Notes under the pieces: model-generated
What the model was told of the DNA's origin: nothing
The model's input: the letters and a program-made list of their open reading frames with translations, nothing else
Databases searched by the model: none
Position numbers and translations under genes: made by a program
Part shown: positions 28,350 through 37,681 of the stretch, one piece after another
Layout: every line of letters begins with the position of its first letter
Numbering within the stretch: position 1 is the first letter of the stretch
Source: Pseudomonadota bacterium
GTDB lineage: Bacteria; Pseudomonadota; Alphaproteobacteria; UBA8366
DNA length: 64,000 nt
Direction of reading: 5' to 3'
Assembly: GCA_036339585.1 (NCBI GenBank)
Contig: JAYZAS010000010.1
Location: 1-64,000 of the forward strand

Positions 28350-29110
28350 CTCTTTTCCAATCGTGCTTTTAAGTACGAGAGTACTGGATAGAGGCCTGCG
28401 AATAAAGCGTTGAGGAAACCGTAGGGGCCTTCTTTGTAGCCTTGTCGGCTTACGTAGCATTTCCAAAACCTGGAAAACATACGTCTGATGTTATGGCCGA
28501 ATGATCCTATGTTACAGGATGATCGAAGATCTGCCGCTCTAGCTGTGGTGTAACGGTCAAGCCGTTGGATCATGTCTGAAATATTTTTATCTACGAAATG
28601 GATCATACGATTTTCAAGTTCCTTTTTAGGGCCTTTTAATTCAAGTGAGGGGTGGATGCGCTGGGATCCCCAACGCTTGTGCCCTTTTCGAAACAACCTC
28701 GGTGCAGCGCTGACACCCCATGAAGCTCCCCAGCCATAGCGAACCCTCGTCTCACCTATATAATTGTCAAATGGAATGAGGAAATATCCTGCTTCCGTGT
28801 GTTCAATTGCCTCCTTTATCTCATCAGCAAGTAGGGTAGAGACTCTTTCATCGCTATCAACCTCCAGAATCCAATCACTATCGCAGGCTTGAATTCCCGC
28901 GTTTCTTCTATCACCTTCCAAGTCCCAGTTACCCTCAATAAGGTGCTCTGTGAAACTGGATGCGATAAGTTTGGAATCGTCGGTGCACTTATCAAGTACA
29001 ACCACCAGCTGATCCGCGAATGATAGTCGTTTGAGGCATTCAGCAAGCTGTGTTTCTTCATTGTGAGCAACAACCAAAGCAGAGATGCTTTTTTGCTTAG
29101 CATTATCCAT
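28346..29110 (-). CDS. glycosyltransferase family 2 protein (LPS core type)
   Basis: A 254-residue GT-A transferase resembling the WaaE/KdtX group, which adds a sugar to the inner core of lipopolysaccharide. Visible features are ALVVAHNEETQLAECLKRL at the start, DKCTDDS, GDRRNAGIQACDSDWILEVD with the DSDE metal-binding site, and the W-rich GWGASWGVSAAPRLFRKG segment. It overlaps the heptosyltransferase gene upstream by eight bases and the GT4 gene downstream by four, so the minus-strand set is a tightly packed operon. No membrane helix is obvious. The sugar donor is unknown. Confidence 0.87.
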   Translation of the reverse strand: MDNAKQKSISALVVAHNEETQLAECLKRLSFADQLVVVLDKCTDDSKLIASSFTEHLIEGNWDLEGDRRNAGIQACDSDWILEVDSDERVSTLLADEIKEAIEHTEAGYFLIPFDNYIGETRVRYGWGASWGVSAAPRLFRKGHKRWGSQRIHPSLELKGPKKELENRMIHFVDKNISDMIQRLDRYTTARAADLRSSCNIGSFGHNIRRMFSRFWKCYVSRQGYKEGPYGFLNALFAGLYPVLSYLKARLEKS

Positions 29111-30071
29111 CTTGCATCCCTTTCACTTGATTCCATAATTTCACAAGAGCATCTTCAACCACTTTTACATGCAATCCATCCATTAAAGTATCTGTTGTGC
29201 GATGATTGTAACCAGAAGTGCCGGTAAGTTCCTCAAAACTCTGTGGGGTTCTGACCCATCTACAGTGACTGCCCCAAGGGCCATAGAGCGTTTCGCGACT
29301 AGGTCCAAAAAGTCCGAGAGTTGGTATTCCAGTCGCAGCCGCCATATGCATTAATCCGGAGTCATTTCCTACAAAAAGCGAACATCGTTCCAGACATGCC
29401 GCTAAAGTCAACAAGCTGGTGGTCCCAACTAGATCGATGCGCTGGTCAGATGGGAGTGCTGCCAGAACTGGGTCTGCCTGTTGACGTTCATCTGCCGAAC
29501 CTAAAACTGCTACCGCTGCCCTAGGAAGTAAACCGTCCTGTGCAATAATTCGGGATACCAAGGCTGCGAAGTTTTCTGCACGCCATTGCTTGCCACGCCA
29601 GTTTGCTGCTGGTGCAACCGCGAGGATTGGGCCACAATCTGGTAGTAATGTTACAGCTTTTGTGCGCTCCTGGGAAGTGATCCAAATTCGTGGTGCCGGC
29701 GGTTTTTCTTCAAGTTCTACGATACGGGCTATGAATTTCACCCGGTGGCATTGGTCATCTGGTTTCGGAATCAAATGATGTTTTCTGTTCATTAGAAAAT
29801 AACCCAGCGCCGATCGTCGTAAATCTACTATGATATCCCAACGAGTTGTAAAAACCTGCCTCCAAAGTGTGAGCCAATGGGAAGAAAGAGGCTTTTTCTC
29901 CATAATGATGCACCGCTCTAAGCCAGGAGCGCGGGAGAATATTGGCGCAGGGATTGGCCCCGTAGCCACTGTGATAGCTGCTTTCGGATACGTGTTAGCG
30001 AAGTGACCTAGCAAACCCGTGGATAATATGGCATCGCCAAGTCTATTTGCGGTTATGAATAGAATACGCAT
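29103..30071 (-). CDS. glycosyltransferase family 9 (heptosyltransferase-like)
   Basis: A 322-residue GT9 enzyme of the ADP-heptose:LPS heptosyltransferase type. It starts RILFITANRLGDAILSTGLL, has the AVAPAANWRGKQW segment that binds the nucleotide, and ends the fold with FVGNDSGLMHMAAATGIP and TLGLFGPSRE. These features match WaaF/WaaC-like proteins that build the inner core on the cytoplasmic face of the inner membrane. It is the first gene of the four-gene minus-strand operon with GT2, GT4 and asnB. Confidence 0.9.
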   Translation of the reverse strand: MRILFITANRLGDAILSTGLLGHFANTYPKAAITVATGPIPAPIFSRAPGLERCIIMEKKPLSSHWLTLWRQVFTTRWDIIVDLRRSALGYFLMNRKHHLIPKPDDQCHRVKFIARIVELEEKPPAPRIWITSQERTKAVTLLPDCGPILAVAPAANWRGKQWRAENFAALVSRIIAQDGLLPRAAVAVLGSADERQQADPVLAALPSDQRIDLVGTTSLLTLAACLERCSLFVGNDSGLMHMAAATGIPTLGLFGPSRETLYGPWGSHCRWVRTPQSFEELTGTSGYNHRTTDTLMDGLHVKVVEDALVKLWNQVKGMQDG

Positions 30072-30157
30072 TGCAGATGATTATAGTAGGGAATACCCTC
30101 GTGTTATAGTTTGATCAATTGTTAAATGCCCCTGTGTGAAATGGCTAGGACGAAATA

Positions 30158-31048
30158 ATGGTTTCATTCAGTATACTTCAAGATAGAGGTTTGCTTACTG
30201 TTGGTGGTGCAGATCGTTCAAGTTTTTTACAGGGACTAATTTCAAACGATATTAATAGGGTAACTCCAGATTGCGCTATCTGGTCTGCATTACTCACTCC
30301 TCAAGGTAAGTACTTGTATGACTTTTTCATAACAGAATTTGAAGGGCGGTATTTGCTAGATTGCGAAGCATCACGTTTGATGGATCTTGGGCGGCGATTG
30401 AGCAAATATAAATTGCGAGCTTCGGTAGATCTAGGTAAAGAGGAAGGCATGGTGGTTCTTGCTGTCTATGGCACCGGAGTTTGTGAATGTTTTGGTTTAA
30501 CTGAAAATCCTGGAGAGGTCGCAGCATTTCGCGATGGCATCGCCTTTGTTGATCCGCGGCTCGCTGATATGGGTGTGAGAACTTTTTTAGGGAAAAAATC
30601 CGCTAAGGCAGCACTAGGATCAATAGATTTGGAAGAAGTATCGGCTGAGAACTACGATACATTCAGGCTCGGCCTTGGTATCCCAGATGGTAGCCGAGAT
30701 ATGATTGTCGAAAAATCTATTTTGCTTGAGAGCAACTTTGAAGAACTTAATGGGGTTGATTGGGAAAAGGGTTGCTATATGGGCCAGGAATTAACTGCTC
30801 GGACAAAATACCGTGGGTTATTAAAGAAACGTATGGTGCCTGTAGATATTGAAGGTCATGAGCCTTCACTTGGGGCAGCTATTTTTTGCGATAAACGGCA
30901 GGTTGGAGAGATGCGCAGTGCCCGCTCAGGACTCGGAATTGCCCTGATGAGATTAGAATACTTGGAACGAGCAATAACAGGAGAGATTAAGCTTGTTTCC
31001 GAGGGCTCAATTATTACTCCGCGAAAACCGAAGTGGGCTAATTTTTAG
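30158..31048 (+). CDS. ygfZ: YgfZ/GcvT-domain folate-binding iron-sulfur cluster protein
   Basis: A 296-residue tetrahydrofolate-binding protein of the COG0354 group, which supports maintenance or assembly of certain Fe-S enzymes. The defining motif KGCYMGQELTARTKYRG (K-G-C-x-x-G-Q-E) is near residue 204. The N-terminal half begins with VGGADRSSFLQGLISNDINR and LTPQGKYLYDFFI, typical of the family. It is divergent from the heptosyltransferase operon with an 86-base gap. Confidence 0.93.
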   Translation: MVSFSILQDRGLLTVGGADRSSFLQGLISNDINRVTPDCAIWSALLTPQGKYLYDFFITEFEGRYLLDCEASRLMDLGRRLSKYKLRASVDLGKEEGMVVLAVYGTGVCECFGLTENPGEVAAFRDGIAFVDPRLADMGVRTFLGKKSAKAALGSIDLEEVSAENYDTFRLGLGIPDGSRDMIVEKSILLESNFEELNGVDWEKGCYMGQELTARTKYRGLLKKRMVPVDIEGHEPSLGAAIFCDKRQVGEMRSARSGLGIALMRLEYLERAITGEIKLVSEGSIITPRKPKWANF

Positions 31049-31217
31049 GTGTAACAGATCGTAACCGACTCTTGTTCAGAGTTCTTCTCGGTAAGTGGCG
31101 TTTGGCGTAAAATATAGAGATTGATACTCTCAATGACCCGATAAACTGAGATTAGATACCTGACGAAATATAAATTTTTATTTTGCTTTTGATGTGGTGG
31201 GCAAAATAAGTTTTTTG

Positions 31218-32324
31218 TCATCCGCAAATTGTTCGTAACGCGTCCCATTCTGCGCTGCTTAAAGCTGGGTTATAACGTGGCACGGATTTTGGCCGGATTG
31301 CGTCAATTCGATCTTGCAAATTTGGGTGAGAAGCAAAGTACTTAAAGATCCCAGTATTTTTTTTCATTCCCTCTGATTTTAACTTTTCAAAAAAAGTTAC
31401 AAAACCAGCATTATCAATACCCGCCTTCGTTAACATGCTGGTAGCTCGGGAGTCTGCATCTGCTTCGTTCTTTCGTGAATACGACGAGGTTGCCAGTTGG
31501 AGTGCGATGCCAGATGCAAGATCTCCAGTGGCACCAGAAAATCCAGTGAGCGCACTTATAAGAATTGACCATCCATGAGCATGTATTAGGGCTTTTGTTG
31601 GGTGGCGCTCTATTACATGTCCTATCTCATGGGCCAGCACACCGGCAACTTCTTCTGGAGTGTCGGCTTTTGTTATGAGCCCACTCAGTAATACCACGTT
31701 ACCGCCAGGAGCGGCAAAAGCATTGACAGTGTCGCTTTTCAATACTCGGACTTTAAGGCTGTATGGCGTTTCAATAGTCTTCTCCAGACGATATTTGAGC
31801 TTTCTAAGGGCGGCAATACCTTTCGGATTAGTACAATAATCAGCCTCTGGCCCGAGTATATCGGTCACTATGCTTATTACTTGGTCTCCAAGTCCCTCTT
31901 CCCAATGCATTGGGATCATATCTGCCAAAGGACCAGCAAGCCGGGGAAGTCCGTAGGTTGCAAAACCTATTGTACAAGTGAGCAAAATTCCGACTGAGAT
32001 CAAAAGTATCTTGGTCTTGATGGGGTGTGGCGGACGTGTCAGGTTCCGTGCATTTTTGCGCAAAACTTCGCCGGCCGCTGGGTCGTCAATGGTGAGCCTT
32101 GCTCCTAGTATAGATCGATTAAGGATACGAATAGGACGATTATGAGCAATTTCTTCTGCTAACCCGATGTCACGCCACGCCCATTCTGCAGTTGGAAAAG
32201 AACCCTTACCCTCAATTTGAATCCCGAACCCCGTCAAAATAATTTCAGCGGGATATGCGGCGGCTGTAACACCATCGTTATATTGGGCTTTGAACTGTGT
32301 CTTTTCAGTTATCTTAGAAAGCAT
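31218..32324 (-). CDS. M48 family metallopeptidase
   Basis: A 368-residue zinc peptidase. One membrane helix (about residues 103-125, ILLISVGILLTCTIGFATYG) places the catalytic part in the periplasm. The zinc site is VLAHEIGHVIERH, with the third ligand in KNEADADSRATSML; a preceding NAFAAPGGNVVLLSGLI strand is typical of the family. A region before the helix (residues 1-90) resembles a short membrane-associated domain of YjgN-linked peptidases. It overlaps the upstream DUF898 gene by 11 bases, a recurrent pairing suggesting a joint membrane role. Substrate unknown. Confidence 0.9.
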   Translation of the reverse strand: MLSKITEKTQFKAQYNDGVTAAAYPAEIILTGFGIQIEGKGSFPTAEWAWRDIGLAEEIAHNRPIRILNRSILGARLTIDDPAAGEVLRKNARNLTRPPHPIKTKILLISVGILLTCTIGFATYGLPRLAGPLADMIPMHWEEGLGDQVISIVTDILGPEADYCTNPKGIAALRKLKYRLEKTIETPYSLKVRVLKSDTVNAFAAPGGNVVLLSGLITKADTPEEVAGVLAHEIGHVIERHPTKALIHAHGWSILISALTGFSGATGDLASGIALQLATSSYSRKNEADADSRATSMLTKAGIDNAGFVTFFEKLKSEGMKKNTGIFKYFASHPNLQDRIDAIRPKSVPRYNPALSSAEWDALRTICG

Positions 32325-33504
32325 CTATATTGAGCGCGTCTGCAAGGCCTTCGCCCGACTTTGGTTTATCCTGCTGGCTTTGGAACAGTTTCTCAGGTGA
32401 AAAAGAGCCAGAAAGGCTTAGGCTGTTAAATATTTTAGTTAGGTGTCTATGCATTAGAATTATCGGCATAAAGAGATAAAAAGCAGTAAAGATTATTATC
32501 GCATACGCTTGGCCTGCCAGCTCATTACTCATAAAAATAGCAACCATGAGTAAGACCAAACTGCCAAAAATCATATAGAAAAATAAAGGAAGATAGATTT
32601 GAATAATATTCCACGTTGTTAGGTTCGATTGAGCGGACATCCCTTCAAATTTTATTGAACTGCAGAAATGGCGAATTGAGACTGCTTTATACCAAACTGT
32701 TGTGATAGGCAGCAAACAAAAGAAGATGAGCGGCATTAACAGGTAACGCAGAAATTCCAACGAGTGAATATGCTGCACATCTTGAGAAAGGGATGCAACC
32801 ACTGCTGAAACGTGTGGCTCTACCGCGGTGTATATAAGCAGCGCCAAAATAATTGTGGTGCTTAAACAAATTACCCAAGCACGTAGTAGAGTACGCACGT
32901 TTGCGCCGAATTCGAAACTAACCCCGCCAAAGGCGGCATTCTCTATTCGATATTTAAGCAGCTTCACTTGCATATAGGGGTAGGCTAAACCCAACGATAT
33001 AAACATCAAAAACGTGCAGAGTATCGCTTGATTTGCGTATGTCACAGAGGAACCCTTCAATTCGGAGCAAATACCCCGCCAGCTGGTTCGGCTTAATCGA
33101 TAGCGTTGGGCACGATAGACTGCGATGTGTGAAAGATAAAAAAATAAAAGCCCAAGGACACCTTGTGCCAATGCAGGTCCGAATGTAATCCCATAGCCTA
33201 AGAGAATTATCGGCAATAAAAAACTGCAAAATCCGATCGGAACCAAGATACAAACTATGATAAGAAAGCCGACGAATAACTCCATGCCCGTGCCGCTGTA
33301 TTCCAATGGTTGTCCCAAAAGAGACATGCGGCTCCATAAATAGCGCCGTATGTTTGTTTTGCCCCAAAATCTATAAATGCCAAATGTGATTAGTGAGAGC
33401 ATTGAATTAAGTAGAACGAGTGGCAAGAGCTCCCGAAGTCTTCCCTCATAGAAAAGGGCAAGATTTTGATGCGATTCGTCTAGCCGGCTTGCTTCTTTTT
33501 TCAT
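32314..33504 (-). CDS. DUF898 (YjgN-like) integral membrane protein
   Basis: A roughly 396-residue membrane protein of the YjgN/DUF898 family. It opens with FYEGRLRELLPLVLLNSMLS and LITFGIYRFWGKTNIRRYLW, both diagnostic, and contains about eight to ten hydrophobic helices; a later FEFGANVRTLLRAW region repeats the pattern. ATG at 33504 is chosen as nearest the family N-terminus; an upstream GTG at 33558 is in frame, and neither has a strong Shine-Dalgarno sequence. The function of the family is unknown. Coupling with the M48 peptidase suggests that the two proteins work together in the envelope. Confidence 0.85.
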   Translation of the reverse strand: MKKEASRLDESHQNLALFYEGRLRELLPLVLLNSMLSLITFGIYRFWGKTNIRRYLWSRMSLLGQPLEYSGTGMELFVGFLIIVCILVPIGFCSFLLPIILLGYGITFGPALAQGVLGLLFFYLSHIAVYRAQRYRLSRTSWRGICSELKGSSVTYANQAILCTFLMFISLGLAYPYMQVKLLKYRIENAAFGGVSFEFGANVRTLLRAWVICLSTTIILALLIYTAVEPHVSAVVASLSQDVQHIHSLEFLRYLLMPLIFFCLLPITTVWYKAVSIRHFCSSIKFEGMSAQSNLTTWNIIQIYLPLFFYMIFGSLVLLMVAIFMSNELAGQAYAIIIFTAFYLFMPIILMHRHLTKIFNSLSLSGSFSPEKLFQSQQDKPKSGEGLADALNIDAF

Positions 33505-33687
33505 TTTTCTGACTTTTCTGTGACTTTCGTGGAACCAACAAAACTTCTTATCTGGCACGCATTTTCAACTCACGGTTATACACTGATCTTTTGACATTAG
33601 AAATTTGCATGAGACGTTTCCCATGGTTCCGAAAATATATTTTCTAGAGTACTTTTACTTAACCTTTAGCTTATAGGAGCTACCAAT

Positions 33688-34686
33688 ATGTCCAAGGAAA
33701 CATTTCCAGCACTGTTATTGAAAGAGAAAAATGGTGAAGTTGTTAATGAAATAACTGATCTATGTTTAAACGACCTGCCAGAGGGCGAGGTTACGATTAA
33801 AGTTGAGTATTCTACTGTTAACTACAAAGATGGTATGGTGGTGAATGGTCTTGGCCGCTTGGTCCGGAATTATCCGCATGTGCCCGGTATTGACCTTGCT
33901 GGCATTGTCGAAATCTCAAATGACGACCGTTATAAGGCTGGAGACAAAGTTATTCTGACTGGCTGGCATGTTGGAGAGCGTTATTGGGGGGGATATTCTG
34001 CGAAAGTCAAGGTTCAAGGAGACTGGCTTGTCCCTCTACCAAAAAAATTATCAACAAAACATGCAATGGCAATCGGTACTGCCGGCTTCACCTCGATGTT
34101 GTGTATTTCGGCCCTAGAGAAGCAGGGCCTCAAGATGGGTAACGGACCTGTTTTGGTAACCGGTGCGTCAGGTGGTGTTGGCTCAATTGCGATCGCTATA
34201 CTCTCTAATCTTGGTTATGAGGTTTGCGCCTCCACAGGTAAAATTGATGAACATGAGTTCTTAGAATCCATAGGAGCCGCAGAGATATTACCGAGAGAAG
34301 AATTGGCTGGTGACGCTAAAGCGCCACTAAACAGTGAACGTTGGGCGGGTGTTGTGGATACTGTTGGCGCCAATACACTGGCTAATGTACTGTCTCAAAT
34401 AAAATATGGCTGTTCTGTTGCTGCCTGTGGTCTTGCAGGTGGTTCCAAATTGGATACGACGGTCATTCCATTTTTGTTGCGAGGTGTTAACCTTTTAGGG
34501 ATTGACTCTGTGGTACAGCCATACGATGTGCGCTGCGCTACGTGGAAGCGTATTGCTAGTGACCTTCCTTTGGAGAGGCTCGATACTTTGACACAGATCA
34601 TTTCGCTAAGTGATGTGCCCAAAGCGGCCACAGATATCTTAAATGGCAGTGTGAAGGGACGATTGCTTGTTGATTTTTCGATCTAA
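33688..34686 (+). CDS. acuI: AcuI/YhdH-type acrylyl-CoA reductase (MDR superfamily)
   Basis: A 332-residue NADPH-dependent reductase of the medium-chain MDR superfamily. The N-terminus YSTVNYKDGMVVNGLGRLVR, then HVPGIDLAGIV and GWHVGERYWGGYSA are hallmark sequences of the AcuI/YhdH family. The nucleotide-binding motif is VTGASGGVGSIAI. No zinc-binding cysteine cluster is present, as expected. AcuI reduces acrylyl-CoA to propionyl-CoA; in marine bacteria it detoxifies acrylate made from DMSP. No DMSP lyase gene lies in the window, so a DMSP link is only suggestive. It overlaps the convergent hydroxyacid dehydrogenase gene by four bases. Confidence 0.9.
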   Translation: MSKETFPALLLKEKNGEVVNEITDLCLNDLPEGEVTIKVEYSTVNYKDGMVVNGLGRLVRNYPHVPGIDLAGIVEISNDDRYKAGDKVILTGWHVGERYWGGYSAKVKVQGDWLVPLPKKLSTKHAMAIGTAGFTSMLCISALEKQGLKMGNGPVLVTGASGGVGSIAIAILSNLGYEVCASTGKIDEHEFLESIGAAEILPREELAGDAKAPLNSERWAGVVDTVGANTLANVLSQIKYGCSVAACGLAGGSKLDTTVIPFLLRGVNLLGIDSVVQPYDVRCATWKRIASDLPLERLDTLTQIISLSDVPKAATDILNGSVKGRLLVDFSI

Positions 34687-35639
34687 TCCGGTGCTGCTAA
34701 AACCCTGATTGGTTCGTCATCAAGAAACTGCATAATATTTTCGACAACGTCCGCATAATGCTTTTCATGATTTTCAGTTGTAACGTAGCCGATGTGAGGG
34801 GTGAGAATAACATTCGCAAGCTTTCTAAACCTATCTGTGGCTGCGAGCGGCTCGGACATGTAAACATCCAGTCCGGCTCCTGCGATTTGATTGGTCTCAA
34901 GTGCTATATACAAAGCATCTTGGTCAATGATTGGGGCGCGTGAGGTATTTACTATGTAAGCACTCTTTTTCATCGCCGCTAGCTCTTTCGCGCCGATCAT
35001 GCCGCGGCTACGTTCACTCATGCCGTAATGTATGGTAATAATATCGGCCTGAGCAAATAGTTGCTCTTTAGAAACTTTTACAACGCCGATCTCATGCGCA
35101 CGTTCGTCAGTTAAATTTTGGCTCCACGCCTCTACATACATGTCAAAGGCAATTCCAACTTTTGCCATCCGCGCACCTAAATTTCCTAGACCCACGATAC
35201 CCAGTGTTTTATTAGCAAGATTAAAACCTGGTTTAGTCTGCCATCCACCCGTCCGCATAGATTCGAGCTGCCCGGGAATATCTCGCATCAAACTTATAAT
35301 AAGCCCCCAAGCAAGTTCTGATGTTGGGGATCCAACTCCCCCTGTACAACATACGGTAATACCGTATTCTGCAGCGGCCTCTAGATCGAAAGATTTATTT
35401 CGGCCTCCTGTGGTAATTAATAGTTGAAGATTTGGAAGTTGTTTTAGTGTTGAGCGCGGAAAAGGAGTCCGCTCACGCATCCCAACAATAATTTCAAAAT
35501 CATGAAGAGCTTCTATTATATTTTGCTCATTTTTTAGGTGTTCGTTAAAGACAGAAATTTCTGCTCTTTTATTGACTTGTGACCAATCCGCAAATTCTAA
35601 AGCTTTATTAAAGTAATCGTCGAGGATAGCTACGCGCAT
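34683..35639 (-). CDS. D-2-hydroxyacid dehydrogenase family protein (second copy)
   Basis: A 318-residue NAD(P)-dependent dehydrogenase of the D-isomer 2-hydroxyacid family, distinct from the one near position 1300. Its Rossmann motif GIVGLGNLGARMA is canonical. Catalytic residues are the arginine in VNTSRAPIIDQ, glutamate in LDVYMSEP and histidine in ILTPHIGYVT. The N-terminal substrate lid (RVAILDDYFNKALEFADW) matches the subgroup often annotated only as D-2-hydroxyacid dehydrogenase. The substrate cannot be told from neighbours; acuI is convergent and an orphan gene follows upstream. Confidence 0.9.
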   Translation of the reverse strand: MRVAILDDYFNKALEFADWSQVNKRAEISVFNEHLKNEQNIIEALHDFEIIVGMRERTPFPRSTLKQLPNLQLLITTGGRNKSFDLEAAAEYGITVCCTGGVGSPTSELAWGLIISLMRDIPGQLESMRTGGWQTKPGFNLANKTLGIVGLGNLGARMAKVGIAFDMYVEAWSQNLTDERAHEIGVVKVSKEQLFAQADIITIHYGMSERSRGMIGAKELAAMKKSAYIVNTSRAPIIDQDALYIALETNQIAGAGLDVYMSEPLAATDRFRKLANVILTPHIGYVTTENHEKHYADVVENIMQFLDDEPIRVLAAPD

Positions 35640-35737
35640 AACATTTTTTACCTTAAAAAATTAATGTAAAAGCATTGGGCAGGGTATGGGCCGTGAAGGC
35701 ATGCCTACAAATGCCATCAATTAAAAATTGACTTTGA

Positions 35738-36295
35738 CTAAGCGATTATATCTAAAACTGACCCGCGTGGTGGCGCCCCAGAATTACCCGCGATGGTTTT
35801 GCCATCGGGCGAAGTAATCTCAGCGTTCCCATTAGAGCTGTTATTGTTACTGCTAAAGTGTAAGTTAGATTGATTGCCGACTGTATTAATTTCAGCGGTG
35901 CCCAGCGATAAATCTTGTCTACTACTATCTGAGGCTTCTGTGACTTGGACTGAACCGGATCCACCATTTGCAATTTCGGGATTATTCTGTTGATCTTGGC
36001 CAACTTCTTGAAGCGACATAAGAGCTTCTGCTGCTGCCCTCCTCGACTGCATTGCGACTAATGCTTCAGTATCGGCTGTTTCGACTGCACGTCGCTCCTC
36101 GCCCTTGACCATGCGAAGCCCGTTATCTCTGTCCGGATCACTGTATTTCGCAGTAACCCGGATGCCATCGTAGGTTTGACGGTCGGGTGCGCCGTTTATC
36201 TGACCTCTGGTACGTTGATTGTTACTATCGCGGAAAGCAGAATTAACCCCGTTAACGGAATTTGATGCAATCTGCATTGAGCCTATGTCTGCCAT
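35738..36295 (-). CDS. Ser/Asn/Gln-rich hypothetical protein
   Basis: A 185-residue protein that I do not recognise. It has no signal peptide, membrane helix or cysteine. Residues 1-75 are polar with several Arg/Asp pairs, 76-100 may form an amphipathic helix (EALVAMQSRRAAAEALMSL), and 100-170 are low-complexity, rich in Ser, Asn and Gly. The last residues PPRGSVLDIIA look like a deliberate terminal motif; short R-G-S-x-x-D-I tails occur on other alphaproteobacterial orphans, as I remember. Codon use does not stand out and the start ATG is followed by a plausible N-terminus. It may be a disordered cytoplasmic protein or a secreted one lacking a classical signal. Confidence 0.55.
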   Translation of the reverse strand: MADIGSMQIASNSVNGVNSAFRDSNNQRTRGQINGAPDRQTYDGIRVTAKYSDPDRDNGLRMVKGEERRAVETADTEALVAMQSRRAAAEALMSLQEVGQDQQNNPEIANGGSGSVQVTEASDSSRQDLSLGTAEINTVGNQSNLHFSSNNNSSNGNAEITSPDGKTIAGNSGAPPRGSVLDIIA

Positions 36296-36505
36296 AAGAT
36301 TAAAGTGGGGTATTTTGGGAAAATTTTCAAGCTTCTTTATTTCTATTTAAAAAGTTTTAATAAATAACTTTGTAGTTTCGTGTAGTAAAAAACATTTATT
36401 ATGAAATTAAAGATAAAAATATATACATAATATTTTATTTTACTTATATAAATACAAGTATTGTATAAAAATAATTTGTCTATACACAATATATCGGCAA
36501 AAAAA
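36296..36505. other. AT-rich intergenic region
   Basis: Strongly AT-rich, especially 36350-36500, with runs such as ATATATACATAATATTTTAT. No credible gene. It separates the Ser/Asn-rich orphan from the 3' end of the DMT permease gene, so it must contain the orphan's promoter if that gene is real. Confidence 0.45.
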
Positions 36506-37372
36506 TTAAATATTATCGCTTTTTTTTGCGACTGCCACGTATGTGGCGCTAGCACATATCATCGTTGCGCCGAACCACACGAATGCATCAGGCACTTCGT
36601 TAAACATCACGTAACCGAGAATTGCAGTCCAGATCAACCGCATAAAGTCCAATGGCATTACCGTCTGTGCATCTGATCTTCCAAGCGCTTCGGTAAGTGA
36701 GTACTGACCTAAGGTTCCTAAAGCAGCAATGATAAAAAGATAGGCGAACTGGGAGATGGTTGGGGTTTGCCAAAAAATTAGTGCTGTTGGAAATGACATA
36801 ATCGCTAACAACAGGGCCATATAAGCAGTTATAGTCATACTGCTTTCAGTCCGCGCTAATAACTTAATTATGACTAATGTGCCCCCCCATATAAGTGCCG
36901 AAATTATTATCCATAATGCACCCACGTCAGTAAAACCAAAGCCAGGCCTGAGTATAATCAAAGCGCCTAGGAAGCCGATGCACATGGCTAAGAGCTTTGT
37001 GAAGCTAACGCGTTCTTTGAGAAATAAAATTGCCAGCATAACAGCGAATAAGGGGGCAGTGAACGCCAGAGCTGTAGCTTCGGCGAGCGGTGTGAGGCTC
37101 AAGCCAACATAAAAAAAGGCCATTGCCATTACATTTAATCCAGCGCGTATACCATGAAGACCGAGGCGAGCAGTGCGGAAAGTGTTAATTCCATTTTTTA
37201 ACAAGAACGGTGAGATCACTAGCAATCCAAAGGCATTACGAAAGAAAACAACCACCATTGGCTCAAGCTCTTGGGTTATGTCACGTATGCTGGCATTCAT
37301 AATAGCAAAGCTAATAGTCGAGACCAGCATAAGAAAGGCGGCATGAGATTTAAAGTCGGGGCGACGAGCCAT
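36506..37372 (-). CDS. EamA/DMT-family transporter (second copy)
   Basis: A 288-residue membrane protein with two EamA repeats and about ten helices. The N-terminal ISFAIMNASIRDITQELEPM and VVFFRNAFGLLVI segment, PLAEATALAFTAPLFAVMLA, and FLGALIILRPGF at the end of repeat 1 are typical of the RhaT/RarD-like DMT group. The closest named relatives in memory export amino acids or S-adenosylmethionine, but the substrate cannot be assigned. The gene lies divergent from the TauD-like gene. Confidence 0.87.
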   Translation of the reverse strand: MARRPDFKSHAAFLMLVSTISFAIMNASIRDITQELEPMVVVFFRNAFGLLVISPFLLKNGINTFRTARLGLHGIRAGLNVMAMAFFYVGLSLTPLAEATALAFTAPLFAVMLAILFLKERVSFTKLLAMCIGFLGALIILRPGFGFTDVGALWIIISALIWGGTLVIIKLLARTESSMTITAYMALLLAIMSFPTALIFWQTPTISQFAYLFIIAALGTLGQYSLTEALGRSDAQTVMPLDFMRLIWTAILGYVMFNEVPDAFVWFGATMICASATYVAVAKKSDNI

Positions 37373-37681
37373 GAGTTTCTGTACGAGTGAATTTTGAGAG
37401 GGCTGATTTTTTTAAATTCCATCCTTCACATAGTGGCATGCCAGAATTAAAAATAAAAAATCGGAGTGATTGACCTTATGCCAGTTGTGTTGGATATTTT
37501 ATGGTATGCCGTTGAGTAAAGTTGCAGAAAATTTGGGTTTTGATTGACATAAAAATTAATTTTGGTGAAAAATTGCTATTTTCGGCCAAGAGACTTTTGT
37601 CTTGCTGGGAATAGCATATCTAATCGTCAATGTAGAGCCGATTCATCCAAGCTAACTATAAAGTTTTAAAGGAATATATAA
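37373..37681. other. divergent intergenic region
   Basis: About 310 bases between the divergent DMT permease and dioxygenase genes. A perfect -35 box TTGACA is at 37544-37549 on the plus strand, but no good -10 follows at 16-18 bases. No gene or strong dyad is seen. A purine-rich AAAGGA lies just before the dioxygenase start. Confidence 0.4.

Noticed and set aside
28350-28466. N-terminal extension of the GT4 protein (RKPTRLQRRPLRFPQRF)
   Set aside because: It overlaps the GT2 gene by 120 bases in another frame and precedes the conserved GT-B start; it is likely a shadow.
36343-36555. 70-residue open frame on the minus strand
   Set aside because: AT-rich, Tyr/Ile/Phe repeats, and overlaps the end of a real permease gene.
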